NCBI GenBank assembly: GCA_018268695.1
Contig: JAFDWD010000004.1
Location: forward strand, 1-64,000
DNA: 64,000 bases
Origin: Actinomycetota bacterium
GTDB taxonomy: Bacteria > Actinomycetota > Thermoleophilia > Solirubrobacterales > 70-9
Direction: 5' to 3'
In this document: positions 1 through 9,788 of the stretch, piece by piece
Layout of the letters: each line of letters opens with the position of its first letter
How positions within the stretch are numbered: position 1 is the stretch's first letter
Translations under genes and position numbers: made by a program
Notes under the pieces: generated by a model
Seen by the model: only the letters and a program-made list of their open reading frames with translations
Database searches by the model: none
Told to the model about the DNA's origin: nothing

Positions 1-63
1 CCCAACCCCAACCCCAACCCCAACCCCAACCCCAACCCCAACCCCAACCCCAACCCCAACCCC
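1..63. repeat. Macronuclear telomere, (CCCCAA)n
   Basis: An uninterrupted run of about ten CCCCAA units starts at the first base and ends with CCCC before GGTTAAG. The opposite strand would read GGGGTT 5'-3' toward the chromosome end. This is the telomeric repeat of Tetrahymena-like (oligohymenophorean) ciliates, not the CCCCAAAA of spirotrichs. Position 1 is therefore a genuine chromosome end. No second array is present at 64000, so the chromosome continues past the window. Confidence 0.97.
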
Positions 64-195
64 GGTTAAGTCTATTGTGCTACTGCTCTGCCGTCTCTTT
101 CCTATTAAATACTGAAGTTAATGTGCTTGAATTGTTTCTTATATCGATCTTGTGCACAGTGACTAAACAGAATGTGATAACTTATGTGAAGCGAG

Positions 196-2246
196 TCACA
201 TCATGGACTGGATTCGTCCCAGCGTCAACTTAGGTGGCTCTTCGAGCTCGTGATGCTACGCCTCGACGCCCGAGTCGTTGGAAATATACGACTCCACAAG
301 GTGCATCTGTGGCTAGCTGTCTAGGTCCGACTGTTCCTGCATCAGACTCTCCAACTCCTCCAGCTTCAGCGTTCTGTCCATGTCGAACAGGAAGCCATAC
401 TATTCCCCCGTTTCCTGGCTTATTCTCTTTTCTCGAGTAAAACATTCGATTATCCGATCTCTCTGGTTGAGGTCCGGCAGCAGCACTTTCCAGTCCTTGA
501 GTATGTTCAGTTCAAGTCCCTCCTATTCCGACCGAGCGGCACTCTCGTTTTCGAATTCCTTTAATCGTGCCGACTTCAAATCAGTGAGGTACTCCACAGC
601 GTGCTTAAATATAATCGCTTGGGTCGGTGGCTTCAGCTTGTCTTCAAAGCGCTCTGCGATTGCTTCAAACAGAAGCTTGGTGGCGCATAAGCTTTTGAAT
701 GTCCACTGGCACTCGCTGAGGAAGTTGCTCATGGCCATAACAATTTGCTTTTATGCCTGACGATATTCTGTTCCGAGACGCTGCTGAGAGCTCCCGCACC
801 AGTTGACGTTATACTCATTGACACTGACATCCACAAGATATTCGGTGTAGTCGTTAAAGGTCTGCCTCTCACAGTCGCAGTCGGCCTCGAGGTAGATGTT
901 GCGGGTTTGCGCAACGCCTCCGAAGTGTTTTTCGAGGTGGAGTTGGCTGGGCAGCTTTCGTTGACTAAGGTACAAGCATTTAATACGATTGCTACTTTAC
1001 TCCTGAATCAGTACTTTAGCAGGTTGCACTCAGCCTCTTCCTCCTGACGGTCGAGCAGTTCTTCAGTAGTGAGTTCTAACTGCCGGAGGAACTGGTAAGT
1101 GTAGAGGATGTTGGCGAGCGCATGGAACTTTCTCATGCGGGTTATCCACAGCTTCTGCATGATGCGCCAGAGGTTGAAGCTGGGATGCATCGAGTATGTG
1201 GGGTAGCATACTTAGAATACCATCACGAAGTGCTTGAAGACGAATCCGAGTTTTTCCTTTGTTAGATGGCAGCATACCTCAAGCTCAATCGCAGTGTGCC
1301 TATACTGCCGGTATCTTGTCATAAATTCCAACATGAACTCCACGGGGCATTCGCCAACGCTGCTCCGAATACTGTCCGTGGCTGATGATGTCATTGAGCA
1401 CTTGTTGATGCTGCCAGTCAGGTTGGTCGCGGTGCTTGTCGTGCTCGCAGTCAGTCCCGTCTCTGAAAGTTCGACCCCGGAAAGTGCGTTGAGGTACGCC
1501 GCGACCCCGTCCAGGTGGTTTCCGATAAGTAGCACGACCAGCTGGATGATATTCGCCAGTAGGTTTGGAGTCGCTTGGTATCGGGACAAAACTTCTGCGC
1601 TATAGCGAATGTTCTTCAGAAGAAACGGTTCGCAAGCGTCGAATTCCTCTTTGAAATTTTCGAAAACCTCCAACAGCTTCTTCTTAAGCGGCAGGTACTC
1701 CTATGGCTCCCACTCGTCCTAAAGTGGAGGAGCCGGCTCGTCCAACTGCGCCAAAAGCACCTGGAACGGAGAGTTGCAGTAAGTCCCAACCGTCTCATGC
1801 CGCAGTTGCGGCAGCGGAAGGTCTGGCTCACGCAGCACTCGCCGGAGGTCTTGGATCAGCGTGGAGGCTTCATGCGGCTCGATGATGGTGGCGAGAATCG
1901 AATGCAGCGCTGAAAGGTAGTGGTTGAGCCTGCGCAGCTGAGGCGCCCAATCTAACCGTTCTTGTTCGTTGAGTGCAGTGAGTCGCCGGTGTTCATAACG
2001 CTGAACATCGTCGCTGGCGTATACGCCGGCGAGTAAAGACCTGTCGCATTGCAGAGCGGCCTCGAAGTACAAGCGGTTGGTAGCGTGGAGATTGCTCAAA
2101 ATCGAGGTTCGGATTTCCCGTGAGGTGCTGAGTAATGCCAACAGATCCTCCTTCGCAAGGAAATCCAGCAGGAGGATGCTGGTGCAACCCTTTCCCGAAA
2201 GGAGCTGCAGTAACAATCCAATCGCTTCCGAATCGACTATGTCCAT
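196..2246 (-). CDS. Hypothetical telomere-proximal protein, ~675 aa
   Basis: Unrecognised protein, the last gene before the telomere. The ATG is at 2246-2244 and the TGA at 198-196. A 23-nt intron (992-1014, starting GTACTG and ending TAG) is inferred because it bridges a TGA and a frame change. Several in-frame TAA/TAG are read as Glu. The N-terminal half is leucine-rich and probably helical. The middle has an aromatic stretch (PTYSMHPSFNLWRIMQKLW) and the C-terminus is acidic. No catalytic motif or signal peptide was seen. The start is uncertain: a protein-like frame (LIRRARKYQEADF) lies just upstream and a GTA...TAG 21-mer precedes the ATG, so a 5' exon may be missing. The coding assignment is firm because one frame stays open with natural composition. 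The function is unknown. Confidence 0.7.
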
Positions 2247-2554
2247 AAGCTCCGATTCTATTGATAATATTTCAGTACGAAGTCAGCCTCCTGATATTTC
2301 CTCGCCCGTCTGATCAAATCCGGCGTTCTCTCCGAATGCGCACTTCTCGCTGCAGAATCGGCTTCTCCAATCGAATCCCCGTTCAGCCGAACGAAATATC
2401 ACAAAAGGACACCCCGGGCAAAAAAATAACGAGCTCTACCGGATCGCTAACTTCTAACTGACATTTATTTAGCCTTGCAGAGGGTTCCCAGTTTCGCGGA
2501 ACGTCCGTGTTTCTCAGTTCGTTGACTGTCACAGTTATCTTCTACAAGAACCTA
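2247..2554. other. Spacer between two leftward genes
   Basis: About 308 bp with no complete ATG-to-TGA frame that I trust. On the minus strand a short open stretch at roughly 2270-2340 looks protein-like and may be an unrecognised 5' exon of the 196-2246 gene. No tRNA box A/B pair or long repeat was seen. Confidence 0.4.
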
Positions 2555-2824
2555 TCACTCTTTCGGCGCTTCGGGCTTTTCGTCAGTGCCGCCTTCTTAC
2601 TCGTCCTGCTCTTCAGCAGGCGTGCTCTCCTTCCATCTGCGGTAGTAACTCTTCTTCTTCATTCGCCGCATCACTGAGCTGCAAGGCCTTGCACCGTGAT
2701 TGGCCTTCTTCGGAGGTCGCGCATTCCTGTTAAGGTTGAGGATTGCTTGTTCAAGTATGCTGGGTTCTTCTCGTTACGGACGAGCAATCGGAGAAGCAAT
2801 GACTGTCACCGGTTGTGGCATCAT
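2555..2824 (-). CDS. Small basic/acidic protein, 89 aa
   Basis: A single-exon minus-strand frame from ATG (2824-2822) to TGA (2557-2555), with two in-frame TAA codons read as Glu. The N-terminus is proline- and isoleucine-rich. The centre holds a strongly basic block with the sequence MRRMKKKSYYRRWKE, followed by an acidic tail rich in E, D and G. A basic cluster followed by an acidic tail suggests a nucleic-acid-binding or ribosome-associated protein, but I do not recognise the family. It lies in tandem with its neighbours on the same strand. Confidence 0.55.
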
Positions 2825-2996
2825 TGTGAATCTTTAAAGAAAGGCTTTCACCAGCCTCGATAGTGCACTCATTGTATTGAAATATTACATACTCCAAGTG
2901 TTAATAGATGAGAACCACATCAGACACTGAGACCCTAAGGTCCTTTGGATGCCTCTGAAGGATAATAATTAAATCAACAATTCAAGTCAGCTAGAG

Positions 2997-3239
2997 TCAT
3001 TGCCCGTCTCTCGATATACGGCTGATGCTAAAGTCTGACGATAACAAGCACTTCCTCAAGGCAGCCATGTCCACTTCATTGGGTATGTGCGAACTGATAG
3101 GACTCATATCTATGAATTTGATGCCTAAGCGGCAATTTGTAAAAGAAACCTCTTCAATAGCAACAAAGCGTTCAAGAATCGTCGCTGGACAGAAAGATCC
3201 ACACTTACAATGAACAACATTAACAGTGGTACTATTAAA
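2997..3239 (-). other. Orphan open frame directly after the SHIPPO gene stop
   Basis: The reading frame of the SHIPPO-repeat gene continues open for about 80 codons beyond its TGA (3242-3240) to the next TGA at 2999-2997. The conceptual peptide has protein-like composition (for example ATILERFVAIEEVSF and SSHIPNEVDMAALRKCLL). There is no ATG near its beginning, and I found no 20-23-nt GTA...AG intron that would splice around the intervening TGA. It may be the end of an unrecognised short gene, an alternative 3' exon or chance. The rest of 2825-3239 shows nothing clear. Confidence 0.25.
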
Positions 3240-4078
3240 TCATGCTCGTTCTCTCGCGCCGAAATCGGTTTGGTGTTGGTATGCGCCGGGTCCGATATTC
3301 GGCAAGTGCTTCGATAACGGACGGTCCCTCTCCACTTTTCCAAAGCTCTTCACGCAGCTGTTGTGAAATTTGGCGTTGAAGTAAGTACCATTGGGATTAA
3401 AATTCTATTTTGTTTAGTAAGAACCCGGTCCTGGAAGCACTTCAGGCTTGCGCCCTTTCGAAAGCACGTTCTTTAAGGTTGGCGTCGAGGTATTGCGGAG
3501 TGTGGATAGTGTATATCTTCCGTTATCTGCCAGAAACTTAGGAATATTATCTAGGTTATTTATTGGCTTACAAGCGCCAGGTCCGGGATTTCTGTAGGAG
3601 GAGTCGTGCATTTCCTTCAATCGAGGTTTCATTGTGATTTCAGGCGTGAGTCTTGTTTCGGGAGATTGGTAAGCACCCGGACCAGGCGTCGAAGAGGGAG
3701 TGAAGATACTGCCGTGCTTGAGCTTCTAAGTTGAGTGAAGCTTTACCTATCTGCCCAGTCTAAATCCATATCCCTTCTTGCACTCGTCAAAGATGGACTT
3801 TATCGAATACTTGTTCGGCGAAGGATATGGGACAGCGGACTTGCGCACAACATCTTCTTTGCATCCGTAACCTATTGCGGCTTTTGGGGAGTTCTTGCCG
3901 ATAAGCTGAGGCAAGTCGTAGAATCGATCACATCTGCATGAGTTCATCCTTACGAGCTATTGGAAGAATGGGAGGATGCCGATCCAAAACGTTTAGTGCG
4001 CGAGAAGCTGAACAGCATCTTGGACTTGCTGGTATTGAGCGGACTGTTCGCCACTTTCCGCCAAGAAGAACCTTCCAT
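3240..4078 (-). CDS. SHIPPO/ODF3-type sperm-tail PG-rich repeat protein
   Basis: Predicted axonemal protein of about 265-272 aa. It carries repeated PGPGxY-type motifs (PGPGAY, PGPGSY, GPGAY), the signature of SHIPPO/ODF3 proteins that line the inside of doublet microtubules in cilia. The N-terminus has the SRTKRFG...FYDLP pattern common in this family. A 20-nt intron (3934-3953) joins the KRFG exon to the FYDLP exon and fixes the start at 4078. A second GTA...TAG 21-mer at 3726-3746 is in frame without TGA. It is probably also an intron, since removing it gives GREKLKHG. In-frame TAA/TAG fall at expected acidic positions. The TGA at 3242-3240 follows the last repeat closely. Confidence 0.85.
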
Positions 4079-4119
4079 ATCGAAGAAATATTTATGCTCG
4101 CAAATAAGTGCACACACAA

Positions 4120-5234
4120 TCATCTAGTCTTGTTCGGAACTGCCGTACAAAAGGGAATGCGGTATTTGGTCCAGTCTTCACAGACGAGGTTGGTTGCCTT
4201 TTTGATGTCAGGAACGCCACCCTGAGTTACAATCAGTGTACCTTCTGTAGCTGCCCTGTCGCCTTAGCAACCTTCAGCAGGAAGTCTTGCAGGCCATCGA
4301 ATTAGGGAATGCGGTAGATTTCTAGCAATGCGTCATGGGAAGCGGATTTGATTATTTACTCAACCAAAGCCCCCGAGTGCGAGCCTTTTTCTTTGCCTTT
4401 GAGTACGAGAGGACTTGTAGTGAGTTCCAATTCGCCGATGGTATCCAAAACGCTGATGTTTTTATTAACTTCTATCAAGACTGGCTCTTCTTGTTCGATT
4501 GATACTCCTGTTGTCCTTCCGATCTTTGCAAACGACTCCAGCAAAGAAGTTCTGCCAACTCCGCTTGCACCTGCGACACCTATCACAGATTTCTCTAAGG
4601 CCGTCAAGCTCTTTATGATATGGAACAAGTAACCATGTCCAACCGCAGTGCATTAAAGTTTGCTCTTTGAGTTTGCGACAGAGCCAGTGCAGCTATACAG
4701 CACAGTCGGATGCGTCTCGTTCAGAAGTTTCTGCCAGCCGACAGCCGTCTCATCAGGCACTAAATCAGCCTTGTTTAGCAGCAGAATCAATTTCTTACCC
4801 TGTTAAATGACGGTCTTTTCGAATTAGACGTTTCTGCAGGCCGCAGGATCCCTTGCGTCAAGCACTTCGATGACAGCATCGCATTTACTAATGAAGTTTT
4901 CGATGTTGGTGAACTGCTTCTTATTGTTGGCCAAGGTAACTTCGTTTTCGGGCTGCATCTCGACATTCTTAGTGTTCTTTTTGCTCTTCTTCAGAGAGTT
5001 GACATAGTCACGCTCCCGTTTGGTTTCTTCGATGACGTCGGTCTTGAACGGAAACATGTTTGGGAGAGGCATCTATCTTTTCCCACCTTTCTTGGCGCCT
5101 GTGGCCCTCAGTTTACGAGCGGTTCGCCTCGATCGCTTGTGGAAAGCCTTGATCTTGCGCTCTATTTTGTATTTCTGCTTGAGCGTCTTTCTCTTTGTTG
5201 GACGGCCACCCGGTTTGTTGGAGAATTTGGCCAT
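4120..5234 (-). CDS. GNL3: Nucleostemin/GNL3-like nucleolar GTPase, 364 aa
   Basis: Circularly permuted YlqF-type GTPase, which in the nucleostemin family acts in nucleolar 60S ribosome assembly. The N-terminus is a lysine/arginine-rich nucleolar-targeting domain (MAKFSNKPGGRPTKRK). The G motifs come in permuted order: DARDP (G5), NKAD (G4), then GVAGASGVGRTSLL (P-loop, unusually R where K is typical), then DTIG (G3). A 20-nt intron at 4222-4241 restores the family's C-terminal motif (GGVPDIKKATNLVCEDW...IPFCT). Five in-frame TAA/TAG are read as Glu. The K-to-R change in the Walker lysine position and DTIG for the usual DTPG suggest weak GTP hydrolysis. Family assignment is strong and orthology to GNL3 versus GNL3L is not resolved. 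Confidence 0.88.
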
Positions 5235-5297
5235 GGACTTCAACAACCAACTAATTATAATCTCGCGGTGCGACTAATCTTCACATTGTCATCATCA

Positions 5298-6269
5298 TCA
5301 ATACTTCTTGGTCGTGACGCTGCTGGCTGCGGGTTTCGAACCTCCTCCGGTCGTGGCGAGACCGACAGCGGTCTTGAAGGTGTCGTAGATCCACCACTGA
5401 AGACCGGTCAGAGTACCAATCATAATGATCCTTGTCACGAGTCCTGCCCAGAGTCCTCGGAATCCGATCTCACCGTAGATCTTGCCGATCTTTTCACCGA
5501 GGGATCCTGCTTCCTTTCCCTTGCTGTAGAGTTTGCTCACCATGGTATCGGCGGGATGAGACACAATTGCGCAGAAAATACCAGCGAGATAGCCCGATGC
5601 GAAGGTGACTCCGAGCTGCAGGGGCTTAGAGTAGGTCTCCTTGCCCTTAGTAAAGATGTTGTCATAGAACATCTGCACGAACCATTCGAAGGCCACGAAC
5701 TTCACGATGGTGTAGGGAACCTGACGAGCCCAGAGAGGAGCCAGACCCTTGTACGCTCCATTGAGACCTACATTTCACCACCAAGTACCTTCTTCAGCCT
5801 TAAGCTTCGCAAGTGCTGCTCCGAGTTGGCTTGGATATTCGGAGCCAGGCCTAGACAGTTGGATCTTGAGCTTGGTGGCTTCCCACGGGCAGAGAAGGAC
5901 GTCGGCAATGATTTCAGCCGAACCAGAGGCAATCGACCAACCGATTTTCTTATACTTGTCGGCGTTCTCAGCGCCAACGATTCCCTTGTAGACATCCTTG
6001 AAGATTTCGTAAAAGCCGAACTTCCCGAGACCCTGAAGGGAGTAACCAATCAAAGTGGGAGCAATACCGAGGGTGAGCTTTCCCTGCGCTTTGATCTTGG
6101 AGAGGCCTTCGCCGAGGCTCTTGCTGAAGTTGGGATCGACCTGTCGCATACACTTGACGACGTCGAGGGGCACGATAGCGGCATGGGTGAGTCCGCAAGC
6201 GAGCATACCACCGATCATGCACTTGAAGTAGTAGGTGGCGTCATGGACGTCGTGCTTGGCTGTCGACAT
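5298..6269 (-). CDS. SLC25A3: Mitochondrial phosphate carrier, 316 aa
   Basis: Inner-membrane carrier importing inorganic phosphate for ATP synthesis. Three mitochondrial carrier repeats are visible: VPLDVVKCMRQVDP at about residues 34-47, LCPWEATKLKIQ in repeat two and SHPADTMVSKL in repeat three. Family-specific stretches include SLQGLGKFGFYEIFK and APLWARQVPYTIVKF. A 21-nt intron (5768-5788) with an in-frame TGA separates KAEE from GLNGAYKGL, and its removal recreates the conserved EEG...YKG junction. There are no in-frame TAA/TAG codons in the exons, consistent with strong selection on a highly expressed gene. It is divergently placed from the gene at 6824 across a 554-bp spacer. Confidence 0.96.
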
Positions 6270-6823
6270 CGAAAAGTTGATTTAATAAAGTTGAATGGGT
6301 TTGTGGCTTTCCAGCAGTGTAGCAATAAATCACGAATGAACCCTTAATGCGACGCCATTTGTACAGCTTTTCGTTGGCTGACACAAAAAGATATCCAACA
6401 AGCTCAGGAGCATCTATATTTCATCGGGATGGAACCTCCACTCGATTGGAGGACGGTTCGACTATATTCTGAGAAGACGAAAAAGCTTGTTTAACGCCAC
6501 AAATATTTTTGGATAAGATTTAACATCGTCCCAAACCTTCCCTGCCGATGGGCTCAATGGAATAGCAGATTTCAGTTGTTCTCAAAGAGTTTCATTATAT
6601 TACATCATATTGATGTAGTATCGCGAGTTTTGGCGATACGATAAGTTACTGATGAGACGCTCTTCTTCAAATGAAGAAAACAACTGATTTAATAATCATT
6701 TGCCCACCGTAAACCCTGATTGCTGAATGTATCTCCTGACGAAACCAAGAGGCAGTATCAGTGTAACTAACGCACGACGCAGGCAACTGGAAACACCGTA
6801 TTTATATTTGTTTTGTTAATAAA
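6270..6823. other. 554-bp divergent spacer, possible structured RNA
   Basis: The longest gene-free stretch in the window, between two divergent genes. No coding frame is convincing. Three perfect hairpins lie close together: TACATCA-TAT-TGATGTA (6601-6617), GTATCGC-GAGTTTTG-GCGATAC (6618-6639) and TTCTTC-AAAT-GAAGAA (6663-6678). A TGATGA box C-like hexamer follows at about 6650, with CTGA sequences downstream. The spacer must also hold promoters for both flanking genes. No tRNA A/B boxes or recognisable snRNA core was found. Confidence 0.35.
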
Positions 6824-7402
6824 ATGCTGTCCAGTTCTGGCAGTTCTAAGCGCCTGCTTGTATTCCACGGATCGAGTCCGCACCGCTCAACATTCAGCCG
6901 CAAGGGAGTGTCTACCGAAAAGCACAACGACACCACGACCAGCTGCTTTGGATTGGAAGAGTTGAACCCCGAAAACAAAGTGTTGGTGACAGCCAAAACC
7001 AGAGTTAACGTGGAACGCAGCGAAGCCGACCTACGAGCAGCCCTAGCTGCCAAGGACGAGATGCTGGAATTTTATCGCAAATAACAGCAGCGCAGAAAGG
7101 AGAGATTCCAGAAGGAGCTGTCCAGCCGCTAGGCGACCCTCACCTAGACCCTAAACAACCTCAAGAACCTCGTGTGGATCGAGGCTTAAAAGAACTTTAA
7201 GCTGTAACGCAAGATTGAGGCTCTTAAGAGCACGCTGCCTCAGCAGGAAGTTAGCGCGCGGCGAGACCAAAGCAACCTATTGGACTACAGCGATCTGAAC
7301 TACCTAGAAATCAGCGGTTCGTAGGCGCACCGCCGGGAGGATACGCTGCTGCTCGAGTCCATGCACGAGACTTCTTCGATGACGCTCAACGACTACATTT
7401 GA
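6824..7402 (+). CDS. Short coiled-coil protein, 192 aa
   Basis: Single-exon gene from ATG (6824) to TGA (7400-7402). The N-terminus is Ser-rich and basic. From about residue 65 onward the protein is predicted to be a coiled coil rich in E, K, L and R. At least seven in-frame TAA/TAG codons lie in this part and reading them as Glu completes the heptad-like pattern (for example SSREATLTETLNNLKNLVW). A small cytoskeletal or basal-body protein is plausible but no family is recognised. A gene finder using the standard or Tetrahymena code would truncate it or misread it. Confidence 0.7.
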
Positions 7403-7490
7403 CGTGGTTTGATGGTACTACATCGCAATTCAAATTTAACCGATTGCAAGGTGTGATCACTGCGAAAAATTGTCAGGTCTGGGCCTTCCG

Positions 7491-8741
7491 TCAGTCCAGA
7501 CTGTATGTAAGCGACGTTTATGAGTCCAGTCGGTTACTGGATAAACTCTCTTTGAGCTTCAGCGCGGCGTTTTCCCGGATGGCCTCGACGTACTCCTTCT
7601 GAAAGTGTTGGTAGTCGCGGATAAACCGGTTCAGTCGGTTTCGGGTGTTGGCCAGTTCGATACGCGTAAGGTTTGTATGCGCCTGCTTCTGCTGTTCGTG
7701 CAGTCGTTATGCGCAGTGCAACCTGACAGCCATCTTTTCCATCTGCTTCTTCATCAGGATGTTCTTTTCTCGGAGGTCGTGCGTCTCGTGCTGCAGCCGA
7801 CTGTCGAAATGGTTATTGAGGGCGTTCAGCTGTTCCTTGAGAGCCACGATTTATTGGCTGAGAAACGCCTCCTTGGCACTGGGCAAGCTGGCTGCACACT
7901 CGTAATTCCTGATGATAGTGCGTTTAAAGTCCAACTCGCGTTCGATTTCACTGATGTACTATTTGAGCTGCCGATTTGCTTCTCTAAGGTCTCGAAATTA
8001 CCTGAACAGCTAATTCTTATCTTACTAGAGTTCAGCCCGCCGACTGTCGTAGATGTTTTTCTTAAGCTTCAGTAGCATCTTCGACCGGTTGGGTGGCTGA
8101 TCCATAGTATCAGTCTCCGTTTTAGGCTGACGGTTATCGAGTTCGGAGTTCAATTGCCGATTACACTCTTCAAGTTCTCGGTTGCTGCTTTACAGGTTGG
8201 CGTTCATCTTGTGCAGCTGCTGGTTGTCGCGCCAAACATTCCTGAGCTGCGTCTGAAGAGATGACAGCTGGCTTTCCAGCTAGGCAATCAGCACGTCCTT
8301 GTCCAGCACTTACTGGATGTTCCTGTTGAGGGTGACATTCGTTGTGCTTCCAGAATTATTCACCCGTGTCTTCTGCAGTTCCCTCAATTCTGAGGAGGTG
8401 CGGTAAGGCGTGGTCGACCTTTTATAGGTGCCTTTCGGAGGGCTTTCTACTCTGCTCAGGGTCTGCTCGGTCGCCCCACTACTCTACAAATTACCATGGG
8501 TTTGCTGTTATTCGCGCACAGCGCTGCTCGTCTTCACAAAGAAGTTCTGAAAATTGGTGGTAGATTACTTCCTAAACTTTCTCCTGCTGCTTCTACTGCT
8601 TTCCTTACTGGGGGAGTGTTAGGTTTGGGGTGTGTAGGTTCCAAGGCAATTTCGAGTGAATAACGTACCTTTCCTGGGAGTTGACAGGGTTGTTATAGAA
8701 TGCACAGTGCGCGCAGACGCTAGAGGCTTTTCACTGTCCAT
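7491..8741 (-). CDS. Long coiled-coil protein, 416 aa
   Basis: Intron-less minus-strand gene from ATG (8741-8739) to TGA (7493-7491). The first ~130 residues are low-complexity, rich in S, T, R and P, and likely disordered. The rest is an almost continuous coiled coil (ESQLSSLQTQLRNVW, EIERELDFKRTIIRN, LREKNILMKKQMEKM). About a dozen in-frame TAA/TAG are read as Glu. Dense stop-like codons in a Glu-rich coiled coil are what the peritrich code predicts. Centrosomal, basal-body or axonemal proteins often look like this, but no specific family is recognised. The start codon lies only 56 bp from the divergent ATG at 8798. Confidence 0.72.
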
Positions 8742-8797
8742 AAATAAAATGCATATATTGGGCACACTTCAGATAACCTCTGGGCATCATAAATATA

Positions 8798-9772
8798 ATG
8801 CTGGAGTCGGAGGAGGAAGAGCCTCTTGTGGAGGTGCTCCGACAAAAAACGCGCAGGGCTCGCAAGTCGCCATTTGCCGAAGAGCTTGAACCTTGGTCAA
8901 GGACAGCAAAAGTTCGCAGCGAACAAACTTCAGCAGACGCCTCGAGTACATTTTGCAAAGCTGACCGGCCAGTCGCAGTAAATCGCTTTTTGGCGACCGT
9001 AAAGACTGCCGCCCATAGCAGAACCTAGAAGAAGCGCAGCAAAATGTCTCTGAGAGATGAGCCTACTTTTTGTTTTGACCAACACACTTCCAAATAAGTG
9101 TGCCCGGAAGACTCTGAGCTCGAGCCATACGTGGTTCCGCCTAAGATTCGAGAGAAAAGAGCAACGGACGTGTTGATGCTGACTCAAAACGACGTAGCCG
9201 ATGGGCGAAGATCAAACATGAAGCACAGAATCGTCCCAGAGAGCAGTCATCTTCTAACGAGGAATACCATTACACTGAACTCGGACTTTGAGCGAGCAGT
9301 CAACACCAACGAGCAGGATTTGCGGTTTCGATCCAACCTGCAAAAGCTGCTGAAGCTGCGCGAAAACGTGCGAAAGAAGAAGCTGTCGGTTGTAGAACGG
9401 AGTTCCTAAAGACCGACAGTGGACATCAGACAGACCCGCACCCATATGAATCTCTCGACAAAGGCCAAGATGCAGCAAGTACCTCTTACCACAATCGATC
9501 ATCTCGACTTTGGCCATCCCTCGTTCTCCGAGGAGAAGCACCGGCGCTAACCAAACAAGAACTGCTTTCTGATGACATACAAGTTCATCCGGGAGAAGTC
9601 CAAGGAGCGGTAGCAGAAGCAGCACCGCTGTAATCTCGACAGCAAACTCTCCGAAATCAACAAGCTGATCAACTGCATTCGGCAGCACGGCGTCGAGTAT
9701 TCGCAGCTGCTTGGCCACACCCAGCAGTTCAAAGACAGGCTGCTCTCCCGCGACAGGCATCGTCCCAACTGA
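8798..9772 (+). CDS. Hypothetical basic protein, 324 aa
   Basis: Single-exon gene from ATG (8798) to TGA (9770-9772). It begins acidic (MLESEEEEPLVEV) and continues charged and Arg/Lys-rich. Predicted helical segments lie around residues 150-210 and in the C-terminal 80 residues (KLSEINKLINCIRQHGVEY). Five or six in-frame TAA/TAG are read as Glu. No enzyme motif, signal peptide or membrane segment was seen. It converges on the gene at 9789-11441 with only 16 bp between the two TGA codons. Confidence 0.65.
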
Positions 9773-9788
9773 AGCAAGTAATGCATCG

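Noticed and set aside
3945..4203. Plus-strand open stretch reading ELLEEWEDADPKRL...
   Set aside because: It lacks an ATG and overlaps the nucleostemin 3' exon and the SHIPPO first exon on the opposite strand, both supported by motifs and introns.
5139..6347. A 402-codon plus-strand open frame
   Set aside because: It lies antisense to the phosphate carrier, which has complete carrier motifs. Long antisense frames arise easily because the codon bias leaves few stop triplets on the opposite strand.
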